Part shown: positions 7,101-14,802 of the stretch, in pieces
Numbering within the stretch: position 1 is the first letter of the stretch
How the letters are laid out: every line of letters starts with the position of its first letter
Assembly (NCBI GenBank): GCA_018065205.1
Contig: JAGHTR010000111.1
Coordinates: 1 to 18,472 of the forward strand
Direction: 5' to 3'
Length of the DNA stretch: 18,472 nt
Source of the DNA: Candidatus Colicola caccequi
Lineage (GTDB): Bacteria; Bacteroidota; Bacteroidia; Bacteroidales; Paludibacteraceae
Position numbers and translations under genes: made by a program
Notes under the pieces: generated by a model
Told to the model about the DNA's origin: nothing
The model's input: the letters and a program-made list of their open reading frames with translations, nothing else
Databases searched by the model: none

Positions 7101-8773
7101 TATTTAACGATAGCCAAGAAGGTTTCGTCCTCAGCGAACTTAGCGAACTCGATATCCTTCTGAGCTTTCTCTTTCAGTTTATTGCACTTAACGGCCTCTT
7201 TGAGGTTAGCATAAACAGCCTCAACATCATTGGTACGAGCACCAACAACAGCCTTCAGGTAAGCAGTCTTAGCATCGGGGTTAGCGATAGCGTCCAAAGT
7301 CTTGCGGGCACCTGCGTAATCCTCGTTTAAGATTTGTTGCAAAGCAGCATTGTTGCTTACACTCTGACCATAAGCGGATTTAGCTTTGTCGTAGTCACCT
7401 TGCATGGTATAGAACGTACCTTGAGCGTTAGCCAGGTCACCTTCTGTGCCGGCAGCCTTGCCTAAGTACAATTCAGCTTTCTCCAAGTCATTGTCAGCCA
7501 AAGCAGCCAAAGCAGCGTTGTAGTTAACGTCAGCATCGTTAGCGTTCAACTCAAGAGCCTTGGTGTAAGCGCGACGAGCCTCAGCAACGTTACCAGCCTC
7601 AAACTCAACTAAGCCGAGGTTGTTCCAACAACGATAGTCATCAGGATAGAGTTCAGTAGCCTTAGTATAAACGGCTTTCTTGTCCTCAATCAGAGTAGCA
7701 GCATATAAAATCTCCTCAACGCTGAGTTGAGCAGGATCATTGTTGAACAAAGCAACGATCTCTTCGTCAGATTTACCAATCAGGTCGGTAGTCAATACCA
7801 AACGGCTGCGACGCAATGCAGGCAGAATCTCATCAGCGATGTTCTTATAAACAGCGCTCAAGTTCTTAATTTGACTCTCACGCTCCTCTGGATCGTTATA
7901 CATACGAAGAACATTCAGAACCAGTTCTTTGTCTTGGATATTGCTCTCTTCCATAGCAGCCTGGAAACCATCCCAGTCTTCAGCCGTAACGTCAGAAGCG
8001 ATTTCAGCTTTCACTTTATTCTTCTTCAGTTGGTTAGCCAAGAATTTTTGAGCGTTCGTTTGACGAGCATTAGCCAATTTGGTATTCAAATCCATACCAC
8101 CTTCAGGACTAGCATAACCGGCAACTTCCAGTTTATTGATAGCCTTCTTCTCATTATCATTAGCCTCTTTGATAGCAGCTTGCAAATCCTTAACGGCTTG
8201 AGATTTGGTCTCCGAGTTGCGCAGGTCGCTACGTTGGATAAGGAACTTAATGTCAGCCTCTTGGATTTCTTGAATAATGCGTTGGAATTTATCAGCAGCA
8301 ACGCGAGGTTTAATGCTCTTAGCATCAGCTAATTTAGCGGTAGCAATCAAACCATCAGCAACCTTCAAATCAGGAATTTCAATTACTTTGTTGCGTAATG
8401 TAGCATTGAAGCGCAGATACAATTCGCAATTGTCCATTGCAGGAACATAGTCGGCACTGAAGTTTTGAGAATAAGTACCACCCTCAGCGTAGTTAACAAC
8501 AATACCATTCTCTTTAGCCTTTTGACCTACATAAGTAATAGGCTCGCCAAGTACTTCTTGACCATCAAATTTGAGGACAGGAGTAACAACCAACACGCCC
8601 TTCTTAGCAAATTTCTTTGCAGGGAAAGTACCGGTAATCTCGGCATTTACCTTATTACCAACCACCTTAAGCGGATTGGGGTTAACACTAAGCTGATCCG
8701 GGGAAACGGGAGCTTTACAAGATGTCATCAAAGCCATAGCGATGATAGACATAAACATGATAGTTTTTTTCAT
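7100..8773 (-). CDS. OmpA-like/TPR lipoprotein
   Basis: A 557-residue predicted lipoprotein. The signal peptide ends in ALMTSC with the lipidated Cys19. Residues about 30-140 look beta-rich. Residues about 165-330 resemble an OmpA-like peptidoglycan-binding domain, with the hallmark GYASPEGGMDLNTKLANARQTNA at about 219-241, but interrupted by a long helical insertion (about 262-320). Residues about 357-530 carry TPR repeats (for example CWNNLGLVEFEAGNVAEARRAYTKALELN). It probably sits in the outer membrane, binds the cell wall and acts as a scaffold; the true function is unknown. It is first in the operon with the small tail-anchored gene and mutL. A TTAAAC/GTTTAA inverted repeat (8779-8794) lies just before the start codon. 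Confidence 0.88.
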   Translation of the reverse strand: MKKTIMFMSIIAMALMTSCKAPVSPDQLSVNPNPLKVVGNKVNAEITGTFPAKKFAKKGVLVVTPVLKFDGQEVLGEPITYVGQKAKENGIVVNYAEGGTYSQNFSADYVPAMDNCELYLRFNATLRNKVIEIPDLKVADGLIATAKLADAKSIKPRVAADKFQRIIQEIQEADIKFLIQRSDLRNSETKSQAVKDLQAAIKEANDNEKKAINKLEVAGYASPEGGMDLNTKLANARQTNAQKFLANQLKKNKVKAEIASDVTAEDWDGFQAAMEESNIQDKELVLNVLRMYNDPEERESQIKNLSAVYKNIADEILPALRRSRLVLTTDLIGKSDEEIVALFNNDPAQLSVEEILYAATLIEDKKAVYTKATELYPDDYRCWNNLGLVEFEAGNVAEARRAYTKALELNANDADVNYNAALAALADNDLEKAELYLGKAAGTEGDLANAQGTFYTMQGDYDKAKSAYGQSVSNNAALQQILNEDYAGARKTLDAIANPDAKTAYLKAVVGARTNDVEAVYANLKEAVKCNKLKEKAQKDIEFAKFAEDETFLAIVK

Positions 8774-8863
8774 AACTCTTAAACCTTTGTTTAAAACGTT
8801 GATAATTAAATTATTATTGGGTTTATAACTTTCGCAATGAACCTAATAAGCATAATTTGGCCG

Positions 8864-8895
8864 CAAAATTACAATTTTTTTTTCACACTCACAAC
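8864..8895 (-). promoter_or_regulatory. Promoter of the OmpA-TPR lipoprotein operon
   Basis: On the minus strand, TAATTTTG (8871-8864) matches the -7 element TAnnTTTG. Exactly 20 bases upstream lies GTTG (8895-8892), one base off the -33 TTTG. The leader to the ATG at 8773 is about 85 bases. It faces away from the promoter of the plus-strand gene at 8962, so 8774-8961 is a divergent control region, unusually rich in T tracts. Confidence 0.7.
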
Positions 8896-8934
8896 TTTTT
8901 TGGTGTTTTTTTTCTTTTTTTGCATTTTTTTTTG

Positions 8935-8942
8935 TACTTTTG
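8935..8942 (+). promoter_or_regulatory. -7 element for the lipoprotein gene at 8962
   Basis: TACTTTTG matches TAnnTTTG and, as in the other promoters here, is preceded by TTG and followed by C. The -33 position (8911-8914) reads TTTC, a weak match inside T tracts. The resulting leader would be only about 13 bases. Confidence 0.55.
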
Positions 8943-8961
8943 CAGTCAAATTTAACAATCT

Positions 8962-9660
8962 ATGCAGAAAAATATCCTCTTTTTACTTCCTTTTATCCTC
9001 CTTGCCTGCACCCATCATCCCTCCAAGGTAGAGATTATGCGTCAGCAAAAAGCCATTCAAGACAGCATCACTTATTGCAATGCCAAACAGAACGTGATTT
9101 ATTCCGATTCTATTCTACATGCGCTCATTCCTCAGACGGACACGTTGATGCAGTCGTTCGTGTATAGCAAGGACGAAAAAGCGGAAGACCACGGGCACTA
9201 CGTGCATAAACTATTGCAGACGACGCGCAACGCAGAGCGCAATTTCATACAAGCATACGTAATGGATAATTATACGGTGCGGCTGCAGTCGTATTACTAC
9301 GGATCCCAAAAGCACGAACAATCGGCAGTACGATTCAGTTTTGGAGAGGACTACGTAGAGAAAGAAGGCAGCAACCACTCCTTTAATGCAGAGGGATGGC
9401 ATGAGATACTTACCGTTGAAGGAGACGATGCATTACAGTTATTGAGTTTGATTGACAACCACGTCAACGAACGAATCTTAGTAACCAGCATCGGGAAACA
9501 AAATATTCGCTATTACTTGTCCGAAAATGAACGTAAAGCATTGCGCCAAACATACTTGCTGGCAGTAGCCATGCGCAACATCAACACGTTGGAACGTGCG
9601 ATTGATGTTTCGAATCGGCAAATAGAAAAATACGAAAAAAAGCACGCAAAGGCAAAATAA
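8962..9660 (+). CDS. Lipoprotein of unknown function
   Basis: A 232-residue protein. The first 16 residues form a lipoprotein signal with lipobox LLAC (Cys16), so it should be exported and lipidated. The rest is soluble and mixed alpha/beta, with no domain I can name. The C-terminus (about 190-232) is helical and very basic (ERKALRQTYLLAVAMRN, then RQIEKYEKKHAKAK), possibly a coiled coil or a surface that binds an acidic partner. It has its own promoter and stops two bases before the next promoter begins at 9662, so it looks like a one-gene unit. Signal peptide, codon phase and promoter make it a convincing gene. Confidence 0.8.
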   Translation: MQKNILFLLPFILLACTHHPSKVEIMRQQKAIQDSITYCNAKQNVIYSDSILHALIPQTDTLMQSFVYSKDEKAEDHGHYVHKLLQTTRNAERNFIQAYVMDNYTVRLQSYYYGSQKHEQSAVRFSFGEDYVEKEGSNHSFNAEGWHEILTVEGDDALQLLSLIDNHVNERILVTSIGKQNIRYYLSENERKALRQTYLLAVAMRNINTLERAIDVSNRQIEKYEKKHAKAK

Positions 9661-9661
9661 A

Positions 9662-9693
9662 TTTGCATATTTCAAAAAAAAGTTGTACCTTTG
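9662..9693 (+). promoter_or_regulatory. Promoter of the SRPBCC-psd-deoC-prmA-nfn run
   Basis: TTTG at 9662-9665 and TACCTTTG at 9686-9693 are separated by exactly 20 bases, a full Bacteroidota promoter. The spacer again begins CATAT and ends AAGTTG, as at acpP and rpsO. The -7 element overlaps a TTG codon at 9691 that could otherwise be read as a start, which settles the choice of ATG 9715 for the next gene. Confidence 0.88.
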
Positions 9694-9714
9694 CCACTTC
9701 AAATAAAGATTATT

Positions 9715-10146
9715 ATGGCAGAAACAAAATACGAAAGTCAAGTTTGTTCTATTCCTAATTCAGCGGAGAATGTCTATCGGGTGCTATCTAACTTGGATAA
9801 CCTTAACCGCGTGAAGGATATGATTCCTCAGGACAAAGTGCAGGAATTAGAGGTTCATCCGGATAATATTCGAATGAAAGTAGACGGTTTAGGACAGAAG
9901 ATTACCATTCGTATTGAAGATACGATTGAGAATGATACGATTAAGTTCGGTACCGAAGGTATTCCTATGCAGGCTAATTTTTGGATTCAGCTTAAGCAGG
10001 TAACTCCGTCCGATACACGTATTCGGCTGACCTTCAAAGCCGACCTACCGCTGATGTTTAAAATGATGTTAGACAAGAAGATTCAGCAAGGGTTGGATGA
10101 TGCTGCTAAAATGTTGACCCAATTCCCATATAATCAATGGTTATGA
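9715..10146 (+). CDS. SRPBCC-family (START-like) protein
   Basis: A 143-residue protein with the shape of the SRPBCC/START fold (a helix-grip hydrophobic pocket): SIPNSAENVYRVLSNLDNLNRV near the N-terminus, then beta strands (IRMKVDGLGQKITIRI, TRIRLTFKADL), and a long C-terminal helix (LDKKIQQGLDDAAKMLTQF). The ligand is unknown. It is the first gene after the promoter at 9662-9693. Its stop overlaps the psd start (ATGA), so translation is coupled. The link to psd suggests a lipid-related ligand, but this is inference only. Start at ATG 9715, since the upstream TTG lies in the promoter. Confidence 0.82.
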   Translation: MAETKYESQVCSIPNSAENVYRVLSNLDNLNRVKDMIPQDKVQELEVHPDNIRMKVDGLGQKITIRIEDTIENDTIKFGTEGIPMQANFWIQLKQVTPSDTRIRLTFKADLPLMFKMMLDKKIQQGLDDAAKMLTQFPYNQWL

Positions 10147-10826
10147 AACGACAAAAGATTCGCCACCGCCGCATTCATGAGGAAGGTAAACGTTCCGTTT
10201 TAGGACTGGTCCTTCTGCTCTTTGTAATTAATGTACCCATGTACTTATATGAGCCGCATTGGCTCTTTGCTGTTACGCTGATACTCACGGCATTATTGCT
10301 CGTGTTTGTGGCTTATTTCTTCCGCAATCCTATCCGCGAAATAGAGATTTCCGATCCTAATTTCTTACTGGCTCCCGCTGATGGGCGGGTTGTGGTGATT
10401 GAACCGGTTATGGAGGATGAGGTTTTTCACGAGAAGCGATTACAGGTAAGTATTTTTATGTCCCCGCTTAACGTGCATGCTAACTGGTACCCTGTAGAAG
10501 GAGCTATTATTCGTAGTGAGCACCAGAAAGGTCGTCACATGCAGGCTTGGTTGCCTAAGTCGTCCACAGAGAATGAGCGTTCTCTGGTGATTATTGAGAC
10601 GCCCCAAAAGGTTCAAGTCGCTGTGCGCCAGATTGCCGGAGCTATGGCGCGTCGTATTGTAACGTATGCCAAGGAGGGGAAGGATGCCCATCGTAACGAG
10701 CATCTTGGATTCATTAAGTTAGGTTCGCGCGTAGATATGTACCTGCCTTTAGATACAGAAATCTTTGTTAAAGTAGGTGAGGCCGTTCGTGGTAATGAGA
10801 CCATCGTTGGCCGTCTTCCTGAGTAA
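10143..10826 (+). CDS. psd: Phosphatidylserine decarboxylase, short form
   Basis: A 227-residue proenzyme that makes phosphatidylethanolamine from phosphatidylserine at the membrane. Two hydrophobic segments (about 18-36 and 39-60) anchor it. The core has APADGRVV (77-84), IFMSPLNVHANWYPVEG (about 104-120) and the self-cleavage site LGSR (193-196). There the chain should split between Gly194 and Ser195 to leave a pyruvoyl group on the small C-terminal subunit. The short length and GSR in place of GST fit the Bacteroidota/archaetidylserine-decarboxylase type. ATG 10143 overlaps the preceding stop; ATG 10137 would add only two residues. The pssA gene that often follows psd in relatives is not next to it; deoC is. 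Confidence 0.93.
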   Translation: MKRQKIRHRRIHEEGKRSVLGLVLLLFVINVPMYLYEPHWLFAVTLILTALLLVFVAYFFRNPIREIEISDPNFLLAPADGRVVVIEPVMEDEVFHEKRLQVSIFMSPLNVHANWYPVEGAIIRSEHQKGRHMQAWLPKSSTENERSLVIIETPQKVQVAVRQIAGAMARRIVTYAKEGKDAHRNEHLGFIKLGSRVDMYLPLDTEIFVKVGEAVRGNETIVGRLPE

Positions 10827-10863
10827 ATAATTATAAATTATAAATCTTTAAACTAATACAATC

Positions 10864-11739
10864 ATGAACTTCAACGAATTATTCGCAGCCTATCCGTTCA
10901 CAATGTCGGATGCTGAGGTAGCAAAAGCTACAAAAGAGATTATTGACAATCATTTTGCAGAGAACAACAACCGCGAGGTTTGGATGGAGTGCTTGCATCA
11001 GATTGACCTTACCACACTTAATGGCGAAGATACCGTTGCTAAGGTAGAAGGTATGGCTAAGAAAGTGAGCGAGTTTGAGAAGAACTTCCCCGGTGTACCT
11101 AACGTAGCCGCTATGTGCGTTTACCCTGCATTGGCTAATGTTGCTCGTCAGAATCTTCCTGCCGGCATCGGTGTAGCTTGCGTTAGTGCAGGTTTCCCTG
11201 CTTCGCAGACTTTTATCGAAGTGAAAGTAGCAGAGACCGCTCTTGCTCTTAAAGCCGGAGCTACAGAGATTGATATCGTTATTTCTATAGGTAAATTCTT
11301 GGAGGGTCGTTACCAAGAGGTATTTGATGAGATCAGTGAACTTAAAGCCACTTGTGGCGAGCATCACCTCAAAGTCATTTTGGAGACCGGTGCCCTCTCT
11401 ACTGCTGAAAACATTTGGAAAGCATCCATTTTAGCTATGGCTGCCGGAGCAGATTTCATCAAGACTTCTACCGGTAAGATCAAAGTTAATGCTACTCCCG
11501 AAGCCACCTACGTTATGTGTCAAGCCATCAAAGCCTGGAAGGCAAAAACAGGTGTTAAGGTTTGCTATAAGCCTGCCGGAGGTGTTTCAACAACCGAGGA
11601 AGCCGTTCAACATTTCACACTCGTTAAAGAGATATTGGGTGAGGATTGGCTTAATAATCAAAGTTTCCGTTTCGGTGCCAGCCGCTTAGCTAATAACCTG
11701 CTCAGCAGCATTGTAGGAACCGAGACCAAGTACTTCTAA
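10864..11739 (+). CDS. deoC: Deoxyribose-phosphate aldolase
   Basis: A 291-residue class I aldolase that cleaves 2-deoxyribose 5-phosphate to glyceraldehyde 3-phosphate and acetaldehyde in deoxynucleoside catabolism. The TIM-barrel active site is complete: Asp137 in ATEIDIV, the Schiff-base Lys200 in ADFIKTSTGK and Lys236 in CYKPAGGV. It is longer than short DeoC forms and resembles the E. coli class, with an extra N-terminal helix. It lies 37 bases after psd in an A/T-rich gap in which I saw no convincing promoter, and 10 bases before prmA, so it is probably read with them. No other deo gene is nearby. Confidence 0.96.
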   Translation: MNFNELFAAYPFTMSDAEVAKATKEIIDNHFAENNNREVWMECLHQIDLTTLNGEDTVAKVEGMAKKVSEFEKNFPGVPNVAAMCVYPALANVARQNLPAGIGVACVSAGFPASQTFIEVKVAETALALKAGATEIDIVISIGKFLEGRYQEVFDEISELKATCGEHHLKVILETGALSTAENIWKASILAMAAGADFIKTSTGKIKVNATPEATYVMCQAIKAWKAKTGVKVCYKPAGGVSTTEEAVQHFTLVKEILGEDWLNNQSFRFGASRLANNLLSSIVGTETKYF

Positions 11740-11749
11740 ACGCTAGACA

Positions 11750-12565
11750 ATGTTATATACTCAATGTACATTTGCTGTTACTATGCCGGATTGGCAACGT
11801 GCCCTTTTTGAGCAAGACCTGGCAGATGTAGGATTTGAGGCATTCTGCGAGACGGAGACCGATAATGGTCCCGTCTCGTTAGCATATATACAGACATCCC
11901 TGTTCCGTCGCCAAGCGATGGAGCAAATAGTATCCGCGTACGATGGGGTAACGCTGCTAAGTGCAGAAGATTGTCCGGATGACAACTGGAACCAAGCATG
12001 GGAACAAGAGCATCCTCAGTTCACAATTGAATTGCCCAATAGTCAGGTACTTATCCAATCGCATTGTGCTTTTGGAGCCGGCTATCACGAGACAACCTCT
12101 ATGCTCATTCAGGCACTCATTCGGCACTATACATCTAACACCACACACCATACACCGTGCACCGTACTGGACAATGGTTGTGGCACAGGTATCTTAGGCA
12201 TAGTAGCAGCTAAACTAGGTGCCCATCAAATAACGATGGTGGATATAGACGAGAAGAGTGTATCTTGCGCTCTGGAGAACAGCGAAAGGAATAATATAGA
12301 CTCTTCCTCGTACTCCGTTCAATTAGGATCAACGCCTCCCGAAGGCAAATATGACCTTATTTTAAGTAATATACATAAGAATGTACTGATTGCCCAAATG
12401 CCACTCTATGCCCGCTTTTTAAATTCCGACGGACAAGTATGGCTTAGTGGGTTCTATGCATCCGATGTTTCGGATATATTAGCTGCTGCACAAGCGGCAG
12501 GACTGCAGCCAATCAACCTGCAGCAATCCGGAGACTGGTGCATGCTGCAATTGCAACAAATTTAG
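11750..12565 (+). CDS. prmA: Ribosomal protein L11 methyltransferase
   Basis: A 271-residue S-adenosylmethionine enzyme that trimethylates amino groups of ribosomal protein L11. The N-terminal domain (about 1-75) binds L11. The catalytic domain has FGAGYHETTSM (108-118; usually FGTGxHxTT), the SAM-binding LDNGCGTG (140-147), an acidic strand end VDID (164-167) and the substrate motif SNIHKNVL (206-213). The linker before the SAM loop (about 127-139, TSNTTHHTPC) is encoded by a 7-bp tandem repeat and looks like a lineage-specific insertion. It is compactly packed between deoC (10 bases) and the nfn-like gene (8 bases). Confidence 0.93.
   Translation: MLYTQCTFAVTMPDWQRALFEQDLADVGFEAFCETETDNGPVSLAYIQTSLFRRQAMEQIVSAYDGVTLLSAEDCPDDNWNQAWEQEHPQFTIELPNSQVLIQSHCAFGAGYHETTSMLIQALIRHYTSNTTHHTPCTVLDNGCGTGILGIVAAKLGAHQITMVDIDEKSVSCALENSERNNIDSSSYSVQLGSTPPEGKYDLILSNIHKNVLIAQMPLYARFLNSDGQVWLSGFYASDVSDILAAAQAAGLQPINLQQSGDWCMLQLQQI
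12138..12165 (+). repeat. Degenerate 7-bp tandem repeat inside prmA
   Basis: Four 7-base units follow each other: ACACCAC, ACACCAT, ACACCGT, GCACCGT. They encode the His/Thr-rich linker of PrmA just before the SAM-binding motif. Since 7 is not a multiple of 3, gain or loss of one unit would shift the frame. Confidence 0.75.
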
Positions 12566-12573
12566 ATAAAGTT

Positions 12574-14802
12574 ATGAACAAGATTATTTCTAAGCGTTTC
12601 TTTTCCGACAATGTAGCCGAAATAGTAGTTGAGGCACCACTTATTGCTCGCAGTCGTAAAGCGGGACACTTTGTCATCATCCGTGTAGATGCGCATTCTG
12701 AGCGTATGCCGTTGACGATTAGTGCAGCCGATACAGACAAGGGCACGATTACTTTAGTCGTTCAGCGAATTGGTGTTTCCTCCACTAAACTATGTGCGAT
12801 GGAGCCTGGTCAGTACCTGCAAGACGTAGTTGGTCCGTTAGGCAAAGCCACACATATAGAGAACTTCGGCACTGTTGTTTGTGCCTGTGGCGGTGTAGGT
12901 GCCGCACCGATGTTGCCAATTGCTGAAGCGCTTAAGAAAGCCGGTAATCGCGTGATTACAGTGTTGGCTGCCCGCAATAAGGATTTGATTATTCTTAAGG
13001 ATGAACTATCGCAATGGTCGGATGAAGTCATCGTGATGACCGATGACGGCAGCATGGGGCAGCAAGGTGTAGTCACCGTTGGTGTAGAACAAGTCATCAA
13101 CCGCGAACCGGTAGATAAATGTATCACGATTGGTCCGGCAATCATGATGAAGTTCGTCAGCCTGACCACCAAGAAATACAACATTCCTACAGATGCCAGT
13201 CTCAATACCATCATGGTAGATGGCACAGGCATGTGTGGTGCTTGTCGTGTATCCATTGACGGACAAACCAAGTTTGTATGTGTAGATGGACCTGAGTTTG
13301 ATGCACATCAGGTAGATTGGGACGAGATGATGACGCGGCTGCGTTCCTACAAGCCCGAAGAGGCTATTGCCATGGATCAGTACCAACAGATTCAACATCC
13401 TTTGACCGCCAAAGAACGTGTGGCTATTCCGCGTGTTAAGATGAATGAGTTATCTCCTGAAGTGCGCATCCGGAGTCTGCATGCAGAAGTAAACCAAGGT
13501 CTGACCATGGAGCAAGCTCTCACGGAGGCCCATCGATGCCTGAACTGCCCTAAACCCACCTGCGTAGAAGGTTGCCCGGTTAATATCCAAATACCTGCTT
13601 TCATCAAGAAAGTGGAACAAGGCGACATCAACGGCGCCGCTGCTATTATTGCACAAAGTTCAACGCTACCGGCCGTATGCGGTCGTGTTTGTCCCCAAGA
13701 GAAACAATGCGAAAGCCGTTGTATCCATCATAAGATGGGGCATGAACCGGTAGCAATTGGCTACTTGGAACGCTTTGTGGCAGATAATGGGAAGATTAAC
13801 GTAAACGAAAACGAAAACGAAAACGCAAATACTGAGACCAAGATTGCCGTGGTGGGAAGTGGTCCCGCTGGGTTGGCTTTTGCCGGAGATATGGCTAAGT
13901 ACGGATACGCCGTTACTGTCTTTGAAGCATTGCACGAGATAGGTGGAGTACTCAAATATGGTATTCCTGAGTTCCGTCTGCCCAATCGTATAGTAGATAA
14001 GGAGATTGACGGACTCAAACAATTAGGTGTCATCTTCCAGACCGATACCATCATCGGTAAGACGCTCACGATTGATGATCTGCAGCAGCAAGGCTTTGCT
14101 GCCATCTTTGTAGGTTCAGGAGCCGGTCTGCCACGATTCATGAACATCCTCGGTGAGAACCTGAATGGAGTGATGAGTTGCAATGAATACTTGACTCGCG
14201 TCAACTTAATGGATGCCAGCAATGCCCATACAGATACACCTCTGCTATATGGCAAGAATGTAGCGGTCATTGGTGGAGGAAACACCGCCATGGATGCTGT
14301 GCGAACCGCCAAGCGATTAGGAGCCGAGCATGCCATGATTGTATATCGTCGCAGCGAAGACGAGATGCCTGCCCGTGTTGAAGAAGTGCGTCATGCCAAA
14401 GAAGAGGGTATTGAATTTATGACCTTGCATAATCCCATTGAGTATCACGCAGACGAGAACGGACGCGTTAAGGAGGCAGTGCTGCAAGTCATGGAATTAG
14501 GCGAACCTGATGAGAGTGGTCGCCGCAGTCCTGTCGCCATAGAAGGCAAGACCGTTACTATACCTGTGGATCTGGTTATCGTAAGTGTAGGCGTCAGTCC
14601 TAACCCATTAATACCTAACACCGTCAGCGGACTCGAGATAAGTCGCAAAGGCACTATCGTAGTAGGTGATGATACAATGCAAAGTTCTATACCTACTCTA
14701 TTCGCCGGAGGCGATATAGTGCGCGGAGGAGCTACCGTCATCCTAGCCATGAGTGACGGACGCAAGGCGGCTAAGGCCATGCATGAGTATTTACAGAAGT
14801 AA
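12574..14802 (+). CDS. One-chain NfnA-NfnB type flavoprotein (NAD(P)H/ferredoxin oxidoreductase, GltD-like)
   Basis: A 742-residue fusion of two proteins that are separate in Clostridium, Thermotoga and Pyrococcus (NfnA/B, SudB/A). The N-terminal part (1-260) is a ferredoxin-NADP reductase-like flavoprotein: RMPLTIS flavin loop (44-50), CGGVGAAPM nucleotide loop (105-113) and a 2Fe-2S site with Cys221, Cys224, Cys236 and nearby Asp216. The C-terminal part (about 280-742) is like the small subunit of glutamate synthase: two 4Fe-4S sites (Cys322/325/330/334 and Cys369/373/379/383), FAD loop GSGPAG (428-433), NAD(P) loop GGGNTAMD (567-574) and terminal FAGGDIVRGG. It may couple NADH, NADPH and ferredoxin pools, possibly by electron bifurcation. 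No large glutamate synthase subunit lies nearby. Databases often call such fusions DHOD-B/glutamate synthase. Start at ATG 12574, eight bases after prmA; the frame from 12538 overlaps prmA. Confidence 0.92.
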   Translation: MNKIISKRFFSDNVAEIVVEAPLIARSRKAGHFVIIRVDAHSERMPLTISAADTDKGTITLVVQRIGVSSTKLCAMEPGQYLQDVVGPLGKATHIENFGTVVCACGGVGAAPMLPIAEALKKAGNRVITVLAARNKDLIILKDELSQWSDEVIVMTDDGSMGQQGVVTVGVEQVINREPVDKCITIGPAIMMKFVSLTTKKYNIPTDASLNTIMVDGTGMCGACRVSIDGQTKFVCVDGPEFDAHQVDWDEMMTRLRSYKPEEAIAMDQYQQIQHPLTAKERVAIPRVKMNELSPEVRIRSLHAEVNQGLTMEQALTEAHRCLNCPKPTCVEGCPVNIQIPAFIKKVEQGDINGAAAIIAQSSTLPAVCGRVCPQEKQCESRCIHHKMGHEPVAIGYLERFVADNGKINVNENENENANTETKIAVVGSGPAGLAFAGDMAKYGYAVTVFEALHEIGGVLKYGIPEFRLPNRIVDKEIDGLKQLGVIFQTDTIIGKTLTIDDLQQQGFAAIFVGSGAGLPRFMNILGENLNGVMSCNEYLTRVNLMDASNAHTDTPLLYGKNVAVIGGGNTAMDAVRTAKRLGAEHAMIVYRRSEDEMPARVEEVRHAKEEGIEFMTLHNPIEYHADENGRVKEAVLQVMELGEPDESGRRSPVAIEGKTVTIPVDLVIVSVGVSPNPLIPNTVSGLEISRKGTIVVGDDTMQSSIPTLFAGGDIVRGGATVILAMSDGRKAAKAMHEYLQK
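13798..13827 (+). repeat. In-frame AACGNA hexamer repeat in the Nfn-like gene
   Basis: The units AACGTA, AACGAA (three times) and AACGCA lie in frame and encode the Asn-Val/Glu/Ala alternation at residues 409-418 of the fusion. They sit in the linker between the iron-sulfur region and the FAD-binding loop. The unit is six bases, so copy changes keep the reading frame. Confidence 0.9.

Noticed and set aside
7727..8332. 201-codon open frame on the plus strand inside the OmpA-TPR gene
   Set aside because: It is antisense to a strongly supported lipoprotein gene, has no promoter or recognisable domain, and its Leu/Ile/Ser-rich composition is what reverse reading of Ala/Lys/Glu-rich codons gives.
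10827..10863. Promoter in the A/T-rich gap before deoC
   Set aside because: There is no TAnnTTTG element; only short TTATAAAT-like direct repeats, expected from base composition.
10879..11367. 162-codon open frame opposite deoC
   Set aside because: The deoC active site is intact on the other strand, and the antisense protein shows no domain or start signal.
11742..11773. TACATTTG at the prmA start as a promoter
   Set aside because: It lies inside the coding region and has no TTTG-like sequence 20 bases upstream (GCTA).
13761..14336. 191-codon open frame on the minus strand inside the Nfn-like gene
   Set aside because: It is a shadow of a conserved enzyme; the FSFSFSFT run is only the reverse reading of the AACGAA repeat.
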